NCBI GenBank assembly: GCA_024637015.1
Contig: JAGXGE010000024.1
Span: 1-37,950 of the forward strand
Origin: Aequorivita sp.
GTDB lineage: Bacteria > Bacteroidota > Bacteroidia > Flavobacteriales > Flavobacteriaceae
DNA: 37,950 bases
Reading direction: 5' to 3'
Numbering within the stretch: position 1 is the stretch's first letter; each line of letters begins with the position of its first letter. Position numbers and translations under genes: made by a program. The notes beneath the pieces are model-generated. The model was given only the letters and a program-made list of their open reading frames with translations. It had not been told where the DNA came from and did not search any database. Positions 7,457 to 17,566 of the stretch are shown here, piece by piece.

Positions 7457-8209
7457 ATGCGCTTCACATCAATAGTTTGCTTCCTGTTTGTATTGATATC
7501 TTGCAAAACAGAAAAAAAACAACTCACCGCCCAGCAGATTATTGATAAAACCATTGAAAACGCAGGTGGCGAAAAATATAATGTTGCAACCATACGGTTT
7601 ACTTTTCGCGACATAAAATATAGCAGTCATAAAGAGAAAGGTAATTTTAAACTTACTCGAACTTTTACCGATTCTTTGGGGGAAATAACCGATATACTCA
7701 CAAATGACGGATTTGAACGTTTCATTAACGGAACAAAACTCATTTTACCCGATTCTATTGCCAACAAATACGCCAATTCGGTAAACTCGGTGCATTATTT
7801 TGTGCAGTTGCCCTTCGGTTTAAATGAGGCGGCAGTCAAAAAGGAATTAGTTGGGGAAGCAGAGATTGACAGCAAAAAATACTACGAAATCAAGGTAACA
7901 TTTACAAAAGAAGGCGGCGGTGTAGACCACGAAGATGTTTATATGTACTGGATCGCGCAAGATGGGCTTACTGTGGATTATTTCGCATATAAATTTTATA
8001 CCGGAGAAGGCGGCATTCGGTTTCGGAAAGCCTACAACCCTAGAATGGTTAATGGACTACGTTTTGTAGATTACAAAAACTACAAAGTGGAACCTTGGAA
8101 ATCCGTCGATCTACAAACGGTTGACGAGCTTTTTTTGGCTGGAAAACTTGAACTGCTTTCTGATATTAAAACTGAGGATATCTCGGTAACTCTTACTAAA
8201 AAAAAGTAA
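7457..8209 (+). CDS. DUF6503-type lipoprotein
   Basis: The 250-residue protein opens with a short signal peptide and a good lipobox (SIVCFLFVLISC, Cys16). The mature part has the family layout of DUF6503, a Bacteroidota group: QQIIDKTIENAGGEKY at the start, then repeated beta strands (FTFRDIKYSS, FKLTRTF, FERFING), and a long KYYEIKVTF / VYMYWI / VDYFAYKFYTG core resembling the LolA/outer-membrane lipoprotein carrier fold. The biochemical role is unknown. It has its own promoter-like box and is followed by a repeat-rich gap, so it is probably a single-gene unit. Confidence 0.8.
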   Translation: MRFTSIVCFLFVLISCKTEKKQLTAQQIIDKTIENAGGEKYNVATIRFTFRDIKYSSHKEKGNFKLTRTFTDSLGEITDILTNDGFERFINGTKLILPDSIANKYANSVNSVHYFVQLPFGLNEAAVKKELVGEAEIDSKKYYEIKVTFTKEGGGVDHEDVYMYWIAQDGLTVDYFAYKFYTGEGGIRFRKAYNPRMVNGLRFVDYKNYKVEPWKSVDLQTVDELFLAGKLELLSDIKTEDISVTLTKKK

Positions 8210-8257
8210 AGCAGAGAGGATATCTTTATAATCTCCTTAAAATACAAAACGTTTTAA

Positions 8258-8344
8258 AAACCACAAAGAACACAAAGGAGGCACAAAGTTCACTGGGTAT
8301 TCTTTTTGTTCTTTGTGAAAACCTTTGTGGCCTTTGTGGTTAAA
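8258..8344. repeat. CACAAAG-rich inverted repeat
   Basis: The left arm carries CACAAAG at 8262-8268, 8271-8277 and 8282-8288. The right arm carries its complement, CTTTGTG, three times within 8311-8340. The arms begin AACCACAAAG and end CTTTGTGGTT. The whole can fold into a long imperfect hairpin around a TTTTT-containing loop. It may stop transcription from the lipoprotein gene, but its repetitive build suggests an interspersed repeat. Confidence 0.7.
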
Positions 8345-8616
8345 AGGGGTGTACACTGCATTACGAAAATATGGAGCCAGCCCAAAAATCGTTAGTAATT
8401 TCCCGTATTCACAAAGAAGATGGCATTCGCCAAAAACAGTTTTCCGTTTTGCCAAAAGTACGGGAAAATTGAGTTCCGATTTCATAGCCCAAAAATTCCG
8501 CAGGGGATTTCAGTTGGGCGAAAATAAAAAGAGGAGAAATCAGTAATAAAAAGGCAAAATAACGCGTCATTGTGCGGGTTTTAAAAAAGTGGGCTAAAAC
8601 TACTAAAGTTTTACCA

Positions 8617-8648
8617 AATTCAGGATTCAGAATTCTGAATTCTGAATT
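8617..8648. repeat. 32-base near-perfect palindrome of 7-base units at the bshC promoter
   Basis: Bases 8617-8648 are symmetric about GAATTC, with a single mismatched pair (8624/8641). They can also be read as successive 7-base units: ATTCAGG, ATTCAGA, ATTCTGA, ATTCTGA. The repeat ends 6 bases before the TATTTTTG box of bshC and covers the position where a -33 element would be. Confidence 0.75.
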
Positions 8649-8654
8649 ATACTG

Positions 8655-8662
8655 TATTTTTG
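8655..8662 (+). promoter_or_regulatory. -7 box TATTTTTG upstream of bshC
   Basis: TATTTTTG matches TAnnTTTG. It supports the ATG at 8685 as the bshC start, because the frame's earlier TTG (8664) would lie at or before the expected transcription start. Confidence 0.5.
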
Positions 8663-8684
8663 TTTGAATCTTTCAGAAGAACCT

Positions 8685-10280
8685 ATGCCAAACCATTCCA
8701 TTACTTTTAAAAACACAGGTTATTTTTCTAAGCTTATTTGTGATTATCTCGCTGAAGATGATGCTTTAAAACCATTTTACAATCGTTTTCCGAATTTGGA
8801 GAGTTTTAAACATCAGCTGCATGAAAAGGAGTTACATTTTACAGATGAGAAAAGACATTTGCTGGCAAAGCGGATTATGTTACAATACGGTGATAATTCA
8901 CTTTCGCAGTCTACACTCAGCAATATAGATTTACTGGAAGAGCACACCACCTTTACGGTTACAACGGGACATCAACTTAATCTTTTTACAGGACCACTTT
9001 ATTTTTTATATAAAATATTTTCTACGATAAATCTTTGTGAGAAACTAAAAAAAGAATATCACAACCATCATTTTGTTCCTGTGTATTGGATGGCGACTGA
9101 AGACCACGATTTTGAAGAAATCAATTATTTCAACTTGTTTGGAAAAAAAGTAAAGTGGAATAGAAAATCCTCTGGGGCTGTGGGGGAACTTTCCACGAAA
9201 GGTTTAGAGGAATTGAAACAGCAATTGAAAAAAGAATTTGGAGAAAGCGAAAATGCCAAAAAACTGATTAAAAATTTCGCCGATGCCTATATCAAACACG
9301 ACAATCTTGCCGATGCCACTCGTTTTTTAGCCAATAGTCTTTTTTACCACCACGGACTTGTGATTGTTGACGGGAATGATGCCGAACTGAAAAAATGTTT
9401 TATCCCTTATGCCGAAAAGGAACTTACAGAAAACCTCAGCTTTAAAAAAGTTTCGGAAACCACTGAAAAACTTACAGATTTGGGATTTTCGGAACAAGTG
9501 CATCCGCGGGAAATAAACCTATTTTATTTAAAAGAAAATCTAAGAGAACGGATTGTTGAGCAAGATGGACGGTTTTTTGTAAATGAAACAGAACTTTCAT
9601 TTACAAAAGAAGAAATTTTAAAAGAGCTGCACGAAAATCCAGAGCGGTTTTCGCCCAACGCTTTGCTTCGTCCCTTATATCAGGAAGAGGTTTTACCCAA
9701 TCTCTGTTACATTGGCGGCGGTGGCGAACTGGCATACTGGTTTCAACTGAAGGATTATTTCAACAAAGTGGGAGTCCCCTTCCCTATTTTGTTGCTTCGC
9801 AATTCAGCGCTTTTGGTTCCAAAAATGCTATCTGAAAAACTAAAGAAACTCAATACGGGAATTGAAGAATTATTTCTCTCACAACACGAGTTGATTACTC
9901 GGCATACCTATAAAATTTCAAAAATAGAAATAGATTTTTCCAAACAAAAAGAATTCCTGAAACAACAGTTTAAGGGTTTATACACCTTGGCCGAAAAGAC
10001 CGACGCTTCTTTTTTGGGAGCCGTTGGCGCACAGGAAAAAAAACAATTGAACGGTTTGGACAATCTTGAAAAACGCTTACTAAAAGCCCAAAAACGAAAC
10101 CTTTCCGATGAATTAGATCGTTTAAGAGATATTCAAAATCAGCTTTTTCCAAACCAAAGCTTGCAGGAACGCCAGCTAAATTTTTCTGAGTTTTACCTTG
10201 ATTACGGTGAAGAATTACTCGAAATTTTAAAGGAAAACCTCGATCCGCTAGATGCAACTTTTACAGTTTTAGAGCTTTAA
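8685..10280 (+). CDS. bshC: Bacillithiol biosynthesis cysteine-adding enzyme BshC
   Basis: The 531-residue protein matches BshC in length and landmarks. It joins cysteine to glucosaminyl-malate, the last step of bacillithiol synthesis, in the cytoplasm. Visible signatures are TVTTGHQLNLFTGPLYFLYK, VPVYWMATEDHDFEEINY, RPLYQEEVLPNLCYIGGGGE-like sequence ahead of YWFQLKDYF, and a C-terminal coiled coil (LEKRLLKAQKRN...LQERQLNFSEFY). bshA and bshB are not in this window. I chose ATG 8685 (MPNHSITFKNTGYF) over the upstream TTG because the family starts there and the promoter box lies just upstream. guaA follows in the same direction after 75 bases but has its own promoter box. Confidence 0.93.
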   Translation: MPNHSITFKNTGYFSKLICDYLAEDDALKPFYNRFPNLESFKHQLHEKELHFTDEKRHLLAKRIMLQYGDNSLSQSTLSNIDLLEEHTTFTVTTGHQLNLFTGPLYFLYKIFSTINLCEKLKKEYHNHHFVPVYWMATEDHDFEEINYFNLFGKKVKWNRKSSGAVGELSTKGLEELKQQLKKEFGESENAKKLIKNFADAYIKHDNLADATRFLANSLFYHHGLVIVDGNDAELKKCFIPYAEKELTENLSFKKVSETTEKLTDLGFSEQVHPREINLFYLKENLRERIVEQDGRFFVNETELSFTKEEILKELHENPERFSPNALLRPLYQEEVLPNLCYIGGGGELAYWFQLKDYFNKVGVPFPILLLRNSALLVPKMLSEKLKKLNTGIEELFLSQHELITRHTYKISKIEIDFSKQKEFLKQQFKGLYTLAEKTDASFLGAVGAQEKKQLNGLDNLEKRLLKAQKRNLSDELDRLRDIQNQLFPNQSLQERQLNFSEFYLDYGEELLEILKENLDPLDATFTVLEL

Positions 10281-10344
10281 TTTTTCTGTTGAAAACCCTT
10301 AAAAAAATTCCATACAACCTTTTACCCAACTTAACTATTTAAAG

Positions 10345-10352
10345 TATTTTTG
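10345..10352 (+). promoter_or_regulatory. -7 box TATTTTTG immediately before guaA
   Basis: TATTTTTG ends 4 bases before ATG 10356. If it is the real -7 element, transcription would start at or within a few bases of the A of ATG, giving a leaderless or nearly leaderless mRNA. Confidence 0.4.
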
Positions 10353-10355
10353 CCT

Positions 10356-11885
10356 ATGCAAAACAACGTCCTCATTTTAGATTTTGGCTCGCAGTACACC
10401 CAATTGATCGCCAGACGCGTGCGGGAACTGAACATTTACTGCGAAATTCACCCTTACCATCACATTCCAGAAAGCTTGGAGCCTTTTAAGGCCGTAATAC
10501 TTTCGGGCAGTCCCTTTTCCGTTCGCGCGGAAGATGCACCACATCCCGATCTTTCACAGATTCGCGGTCACAAGCCCCTTTTAGCGGTTTGCTATGGCGC
10601 ACAGTATTTGGCACATTTTAACGGCGGAAGCGTGGAACCATCAAACATTCGTGAGTACGGAAGGGCAAAGCTGTCGATGATAAAAGCTGGTGAAGCTTTT
10701 TTTAAAGATATTCCAGAGAATACCAACGTTTGGATGAGCCATAGTGATACCATTGCGCAACTTCCTGAAAACGGTGTGCGCTTGGCGAGTACTGCGGATG
10801 TTTTAAATGCGGCTTACAGAATAGAGGGAGAAGAAACTTATGCAATCCAATTTCACCCAGAGGTTTACCATACAACCCACGGAAAGCAATTGCTGGAGAA
10901 TTTCTTAGTAAATATTGCCGAAGTTCCACAAACATGGACACCCGCAGCTTTTGTTGAAACCACTGTTGAAACTTTGAGAGAACAGATTGCTGATGGCAAA
11001 GTGGTGCTGGGTTTAAGTGGCGGTGTGGATTCTACTGTTGCTGCAATTCTTCTGAATAAAGCCATCGGCAAAAACCTGTACTGTATTTTCGTAAACAACG
11101 GTTTACTTCGTAAAAACGAATTTGAAAGTGTGCTTCACCAATATAAAGATATGGGGCTTAACGTAAAAGGTGTTGATGCTTCTGAACGCTTTTTGGATGC
11201 TTTGCGAAATGAAAGTGACCCAGAAAGAAAACGTAAAGCAATAGGGAATGCTTTCATTGAAGTATTTGATGATGAAGCACATCAGTTAACAGGTGTTGAT
11301 TGGTTAGCACAAGGAACAATTTATCCCGATGTTATTGAAAGTGTTTCGGTAAACGGGCCTTCAGTAACCATAAAAAGCCATCATAACGTTGGCGGTCTGC
11401 CTGATTTTATGAAGCTGAAAATTGTGGAACCTCTGCGCATGCTTTTTAAAGATGAAGTGAGACGCGTTGGAAAAGAAATGGGCATAGACCCAGAATTGTT
11501 GGGCAGACATCCCTTCCCTGGGCCAGGCTTGGCTATTCGGATTTTGGGAGATATTACAGCAGAAAAAGTTCGTATATTACAGGAAGTTGACGCTATCTTT
11601 ATCAACGGATTGAAAAAGTGGGACCTATACGATAAAGTTTGGCAAGCTGGAGCGATTCTCTTGCCAGTAAACAGCGTTGGCGTAATGGGCGACGAAAGAA
11701 CCTATGAAAAAGTAGTTGCTCTACGTGCGGTGGAATCTACCGATGGAATGACTGCAGATTGGGTGAACCTTCCGTATGAATTTTTACAGGAAGTTAGCAA
11801 CCATATAATAAATCGCGTTAAAGGCGTTAATAGAGTAGTCTATGACATCAGCTCAAAACCGCCAGCTACCATTGAATGGGAATAA
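10356..11885 (+). CDS. guaA: GMP synthase (glutamine-hydrolysing)
   Basis: The 509-residue enzyme converts XMP, ATP and glutamine to GMP. The N-terminal class I glutaminase domain has nucleophile Cys79 in [13 protein letters not shown] and the His-Glu pair in FHPEVYHT. The ATP-pyrophosphatase domain carries the PP-loop [12 protein letters not shown]. The C-terminal dimerisation domain ends in the conserved KPPATIEWE. Length and domain order are normal. ATG 10356 gives the standard [16 protein letters not shown] start; the earlier TTG lies inside the promoter-like box and is rejected. Confidence 0.98.
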   Translation: MQNNVLILDFGSQYTQLIARRVRELNIYCEIHPYHHIPESLEPFKAVILSGSPFSVRAEDAPHPDLSQIRGHKPLLAVCYGAQYLAHFNGGSVEPSNIREYGRAKLSMIKAGEAFFKDIPENTNVWMSHSDTIAQLPENGVRLASTADVLNAAYRIEGEETYAIQFHPEVYHTTHGKQLLENFLVNIAEVPQTWTPAAFVETTVETLREQIADGKVVLGLSGGVDSTVAAILLNKAIGKNLYCIFVNNGLLRKNEFESVLHQYKDMGLNVKGVDASERFLDALRNESDPERKRKAIGNAFIEVFDDEAHQLTGVDWLAQGTIYPDVIESVSVNGPSVTIKSHHNVGGLPDFMKLKIVEPLRMLFKDEVRRVGKEMGIDPELLGRHPFPGPGLAIRILGDITAEKVRILQEVDAIFINGLKKWDLYDKVWQAGAILLPVNSVGVMGDERTYEKVVALRAVESTDGMTADWVNLPYEFLQEVSNHIINRVKGVNRVVYDISSKPPATIEWE

Positions 11886-11973
11886 GGTTTCGATACTAAT
11901 TTCATCATTGCTCACATGCTGAAATTCACTCAACCACCTTGGCCCAGTGTTTTTTAAAATTGAAATTGAGACT

Positions 11974-13908
11974 ATGTTTAGCAAATCTAAAAAATTGATT
12001 ATCTCTATGTTGAAGTGTTTAATATACGTTTCGGTAACCTTTCTATTTATGGTTAGCTGTGGCTCTGCAGCGCAGCAACAATACAAAAGCCATTCGGTTC
12101 AAAAAGGGGAAACGGTTTACAGCATTGCAAAAAAATACAACATTTCCGAAGAAACTATCTACAACCTCAACCCAGATGCACAAAATGGATTGAAGGTAAA
12201 TAGCGTGCTAATTATACCTTCCAATAGCTTGATAAGTTCTGGAACTAACAATAACAACTTCCGAGAGCACAAAGTCAAAAAGAAGGAAACGCTTTATGGA
12301 ATTGCCCAATTATACAACGTTAGTGTTGAAGATATTAAAAAATTGAACAAGGAATTATATTCACGTGGACTTAAAAAAGGAGAACGATTATTGATTCCCG
12401 CAGCATCTAAAATTACAGAAACTGATGGCTCCGGACCAGGAAAGATTTTACCCGGTACCCAAAAGTATACCGTTAAGGCAAAAGAAACAAAGTTTGGAAT
12501 AGCCAGAAAATTTGGAATTTCCATAGCAGAACTAGAAGATTTGAACCCAGATTTAGATGAGGGATTAAAAGTTGGCGCAACCCTTATTGTTCCCGATAAA
12601 ACAGTAATTGAAAACGCTGAAATTGACGATGAGAATTTTCAATATTATGAAGTAAAACCAAAGGAAGGCTTCTTTAGATTAAAAGTAAAATTTGGGCTTT
12701 CCGAAGAAGAAATTATCGCTTTGAACCCATATGCAAAAGATGGACTTAAGGATGGAATGATTTTAAAAATACCGAAAGACGAAACCACAATTTCACTGGA
12801 AGATATTTCAGTTGTTGATCTTGAAAAAAGAATTGAATACAAAAAAATGAAAACGGTTGCGTTAATGCTTCCCTTCCGCTTGATGCGCAGCCCGAGCGAT
12901 TCTACCAGCAACGACCAAGACTGGCTCAAAAAAGACCCAACCCTTCGCGTGGCTTTAGATTTTTACAGTGGGGCATTGATGGCTGCTGAGTTTGCAAAGG
13001 ATAAAGGAATTTCCGTTACTTTAAATGTATACGACACTGAAAAAAGCGACACAAAAGTTGCCTCAATTATTTCAAAAAGCGAGTTTAACAACGTGGATGT
13101 CGTAATCGGCCCACTGCTTCAAAAAAATGTTGAAAAAGCTTCTGAAATGCTGAAAGACAAAAAAATTCCTGTCTTTTCACCTCTCAGCAATAGAGATATG
13201 GTGATGAACGACAATCTTTTTCAAACCATTCCCACAGATGCCGTGCTTGAAAAAACGATGATTCGGTATATAAAAGAACACATGTCGGGGAAAAATATTA
13301 TTATTATTTCCGATTCCAAAAAAGCGAAGCAACGCGAAATGATACAGAATGCTATTCCAACTTCAAAAACTGTTTCGCCGCGAGGTGTTGGCTACGTTCA
13401 AGAGAAAGATATATCATCTGTAGCTTCCGAAGGAATGGACAATTGGGTAATCCTTGAATCTGAAAACCCTGTTTTAGTGAGCAGTGCGGTGAATGTTCTT
13501 GCCGCAATGTCCGTTAATTATAAAATACGTTTATTCACCTTGAACAGAAACGAAGCTTATGAATGGCACGAAGTTTCCAGTATGCGCTTGGCAAAACTAA
13601 ACTTTACATTTCCATCCGTAAATAAGAATATTTCAGAAGATGACCGTAATCCTTTTTTAATTAGCTATAAAAACAAATACGGCGTCCTTCCCAATAGATA
13701 TGCCATCCGCGGGTTTGATGTAACCTATGATGTGCTGTTGCGATTGGCTTCTGAAAAGGATATTTATGACGCTGTTATGCCCGAAAGCGAAACGGTTTAT
13801 ATTGAAAATAAATTCCGTTACGAAAAATCGAACAGGGAAGGTTACTGCAATGAAGCTGCATATATTTTAAAATACAACGACGAACTTAAATTTGAAGTTG
13901 TAGAATGA
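11974..13908 (+). CDS. LysM-repeat lipoprotein with periplasmic-binding-like domain
   Basis: The protein has 644 residues from ATG 11974; ATG 12007 would give 633. An N-terminal signal ends in the lipobox FMVSC (Cys29), so it is probably an outer-membrane lipoprotein. Four LysM-type modules follow, each of about 50 residues, marked by SVQKGETVYSIAKKY, KVKKKETLYGIAQLY, TVKAKETKFGIARKF and the more divergent EVKPKEGFFRLKVKF. LysM binds peptidoglycan or related glycans. From about residue 290 comes a type-1 periplasmic-binding fold (VALMLPFRLM, VVIGPLLQKNVEKASEML, PVFSPLSNRD, YGVLPNRYAIRGFDVTYD), as in LppC/LpoA-like proteins. I infer a cell-wall-associated regulator or scaffold. Its stop overlaps the next ATG by four bases. 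Confidence 0.88.
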   Translation: MFSKSKKLIISMLKCLIYVSVTFLFMVSCGSAAQQQYKSHSVQKGETVYSIAKKYNISEETIYNLNPDAQNGLKVNSVLIIPSNSLISSGTNNNNFREHKVKKKETLYGIAQLYNVSVEDIKKLNKELYSRGLKKGERLLIPAASKITETDGSGPGKILPGTQKYTVKAKETKFGIARKFGISIAELEDLNPDLDEGLKVGATLIVPDKTVIENAEIDDENFQYYEVKPKEGFFRLKVKFGLSEEEIIALNPYAKDGLKDGMILKIPKDETTISLEDISVVDLEKRIEYKKMKTVALMLPFRLMRSPSDSTSNDQDWLKKDPTLRVALDFYSGALMAAEFAKDKGISVTLNVYDTEKSDTKVASIISKSEFNNVDVVIGPLLQKNVEKASEMLKDKKIPVFSPLSNRDMVMNDNLFQTIPTDAVLEKTMIRYIKEHMSGKNIIIISDSKKAKQREMIQNAIPTSKTVSPRGVGYVQEKDISSVASEGMDNWVILESENPVLVSSAVNVLAAMSVNYKIRLFTLNRNEAYEWHEVSSMRLAKLNFTFPSVNKNISEDDRNPFLISYKNKYGVLPNRYAIRGFDVTYDVLLRLASEKDIYDAVMPESETVYIENKFRYEKSNREGYCNEAAYILKYNDELKFEVVE

Positions 13909-14309
13909 GCACTTCCAAAGTAACTTATTTGGGTAACCTCCGCACCGAAAACGAACATTTAAAATCGGGCAATAAATATATTACCGATGCTCCAACAGAC
14001 AACAATGGAAAGGGCGAGGCTTTTTCACCAACAGACACTGTAGCCACAGGACTTGCCAATTGCATGATTACAATGATGGGCATTAAGGCGCGCGATATGC
14101 ATGTGAATATGGACGGTACTACAGCAATGGTCACCAAAACAATGGCGGCAGACCCACGTCGCATTTCAAAAATTGAAGTGGTTTTAAATTTTCCTGCTGG
14201 AATTGATGATAAATCAAAAAAAATACTGGAATATACTGCACGAACCTGTCCTGTTCATTATAGTCTTCATCCAGATATTGAAAGAGCGATTGTTTTTAAA
14301 TGGGGGTAA
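13905..14309 (+). CDS. OsmC family protein
   Basis: The 134-residue protein is of OsmC/YhfA type. These are small dimeric thiol peroxidases or related proteins acting on organic hydroperoxides. The two redox cysteines are visible: Cys53 in GLANCMITMM and Cys115 in ARTCPVHYSLHP. The ATG overlaps the preceding stop (ATGA), so translation is probably coupled to the LysM lipoprotein. No signal peptide is seen. This intact paralogue may explain why the OsmC gene at 4762 could be lost, although the two belong to different OsmC subgroups by sequence. Peroxidase activity is inferred from family only. Confidence 0.92.
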   Translation: MSTSKVTYLGNLRTENEHLKSGNKYITDAPTDNNGKGEAFSPTDTVATGLANCMITMMGIKARDMHVNMDGTTAMVTKTMAADPRRISKIEVVLNFPAGIDDKSKKILEYTARTCPVHYSLHPDIERAIVFKWG

Positions 14310-14361
14310 ACTAATCCTCGTGAGGAAATTATTTAGGTACTATTTTTGATTTCGCTTTAAT

Positions 14362-14886
14362 ATGAAACTACTTTTCACCTTTCTATTTTCTTTACTTCTC
14401 TTTCCGCAGCACAATTCGGAAAAGATTATGTGGAATGAAAACCAAAAAATAACTTGGGAAGATTTTCGCGGAAAACCTGTTAGAAGCGCCAGCTTTGTTG
14501 CTAGCACCAATACCGGTATTAGTTTTCAATATTCCATAAAAAATGGGGACATGAGTGTGGAATATTCAGTTCAAAGCTTTTTTTACCCTGAAGGCTCTTG
14601 GTATATTCCCGAAAGAGTTAATCCCTATATTTTAAAGCATGAACAAGCGCATTTTGATGTATCAGAACTGCATGCGCGTATGCTTCGTAAAAAGCTTGAG
14701 GGAAGAACATTTTCAAAAAAGATAAAATCTGAAATTGAAGGAATCTATCAACAAATAGAACAAAAAAGAAGAGCGATGCAAACGAAATTCGATGCCGAAA
14801 CCGACCATTCCCGAAACGAAGAGAAAGAAATTTTCTGGCAAAAATACATCACCAACCAACTTGCAGAATATGATGCTTGGAAATAA
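14362..14886 (+). CDS. DUF922-type putative zinc protease
   Basis: The 174-residue protein has an N-terminal hydrophobic signal (KLLFTFLFSLLLFP), then ITWEDFRGKP, the typical opening of DUF922. A zinc-binding HExxH is present at residues 93-97 (LKHEQAHFDVSE). The C-terminal part is a charged helix pair. Members are predicted secreted metallopeptidases; no substrate is known. The next gene starts inside the last codons of this one (ATG 14870 or 14873), so the two are translationally linked. Confidence 0.85.
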   Translation: MKLLFTFLFSLLLFPQHNSEKIMWNENQKITWEDFRGKPVRSASFVASTNTGISFQYSIKNGDMSVEYSVQSFFYPEGSWYIPERVNPYILKHEQAHFDVSELHARMLRKKLEGRTFSKKIKSEIEGIYQQIEQKRRAMQTKFDAETDHSRNEEKEIFWQKYITNQLAEYDAWK

Positions 14887-15100
14887 ACCCGATCCAAACC
14901 ACTTGGTGGAATTGGCAAACTACAAAATGCCCTTCGGAAAATACGAAGGCTATTATTTAGTGAACATTCCCGAATATTATTTTGTGTGGTTCAAACAGAA
15001 AGGCTTCCCCGAGGGAAAATTGGGTAGGATGATGCTAGAAATGTATGAATTGAAATTGAACGGATTGGAAGGCTTGCTTCAAAAATTAATCAAAAAATGA
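14873..15100 (+). CDS. DUF3820 family small protein
   Basis: The protein has 75 residues from ATG 14873; ATG 14870 adds one Met. It shows the DUF3820 core: MPFGKYEGYYLVNIPEYYF, then VWFKQKGFPEGKLG and MYELKLNGLEGL. The fold is a small compact domain of unknown role, sometimes found fused to nucleases. The open frame extends upstream to 14792, but that part lies inside the protease gene in another frame and is not family sequence, so I chose the later start. The gene overlaps the previous one by 14 bases and the next by four. Confidence 0.85.
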   Translation: MLGNKPDPNHLVELANYKMPFGKYEGYYLVNIPEYYFVWFKQKGFPEGKLGRMMLEMYELKLNGLEGLLQKLIKK

Positions 15101-15747
15101 ATAAACTTCTCAGCTATCTTTGGCCTACTACCCGACGCTTTCCTTCAGAAATAAACGGTACTTTGGAAGTAACCTACGTTAATGGCAAAAAGGTTTTAGA
15201 TACTAAAAATGCAAACTATTCCTACGGTTCACTTCAAAAAATACTGGAAATTGGGTTGACAAAAGTTGATTTAAAAAAAGTGGATAACTTATTGCTTTTG
15301 GGAATGGGCGGTGGAAGTATCATTAAATCGCTTCGAGAAACTTTTGAATACCAAAAAAATATTGTCACCGTTGAAATTGATCCCGCAATCATAAAACTTG
15401 CTAAGGATGAGTTTGGAATTTCCACATCACAAAAGCTTCAAATTATAGAAAGTGATGCTTTTAAATTTGTAAAAACTTCAAAAGAAAAATTTCAGTTAAT
15501 AATCATTGACCTTTTTATCGATACCAATGTCCCCTCTATTTTTTATGAGAAAGAATTCTGCGAAAACATTTCGAAAATACTTCAAAAGAACGGTTCAATA
15601 ATTTTCAACGTGGGTATGGAAATCGAAAAAGACTCCAAAACCATCGAAACCCTTACCTCCAACTTCGGAAGCGGTTTTAAATTTCAAGTCTACCCAAAAG
15701 TGAATGGTACCAATACATTATTAATTGGCAAGAAATCTGCGAGTTGA
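15097..15747 (+). CDS. Spermidine-synthase-like methyltransferase-fold protein
   Basis: The 216-residue protein has a Rossmann-type fold of the SpeE class. The nucleotide/dcSAM loop is LLLLGMGGGSIIKSL, the acidic residue after strand 2 is in VTVEIDPAIIKLAKDEFG, and the strand-4 motif is IIIDLFIDTNVPS. It is shorter than true spermidine synthases (about 280-300) because the N-terminal beta domain is reduced. The family contains both polyamine enzymes and uncharacterised methyltransferases, so aminopropyl transfer is not assured. It overlaps the DUF3820 stop by four bases and closes the tightly packed run that starts at the LysM lipoprotein. Confidence 0.8.
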   Translation: MNKLLSYLWPTTRRFPSEINGTLEVTYVNGKKVLDTKNANYSYGSLQKILEIGLTKVDLKKVDNLLLLGMGGGSIIKSLRETFEYQKNIVTVEIDPAIIKLAKDEFGISTSQKLQIIESDAFKFVKTSKEKFQLIIIDLFIDTNVPSIFYEKEFCENISKILQKNGSIIFNVGMEIEKDSKTIETLTSNFGSGFKFQVYPKVNGTNTLLIGKKSAS

Positions 15748-15804
15748 TAACCCTTTTCTCCCCTCGCCACATTTTGAAATTTATCCCTTTCCTTTCCATA
15801 ATAA

Positions 15805-17469
<1,665 letters not shown>

Positions 17470-17566
17470 GACAATTTGGCGTAAAGCAAAAAAAGGCGGG
17501 ATTATTGACTTGCCTCATACAACTAATGATAACCCTTTTGAAATATTTTAAAAGAAGAAATAAAAG

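Larger units (their letters stand above)
8210..8684. other. 475-base repeat-bearing gap before bshC
   Basis: I find no gene. The two open frames here (8237-8485 minus and 8325-8546 plus) run through an inverted repeat and match no family I know. The gap contains a CACAAAG-rich inverted repeat (8258-8344), a palindrome of 7-base units (8617-8648) and the bshC promoter box. Confidence 0.6.

Noticed and set aside
8237-8546. Open frames on both strands in the bshC upstream gap
   Set aside because: They run through the CACAAAG inverted repeat; the HKGHKGFHKEQKE-like peptide is a by-product of the repeat, and neither frame has a recognisable domain.
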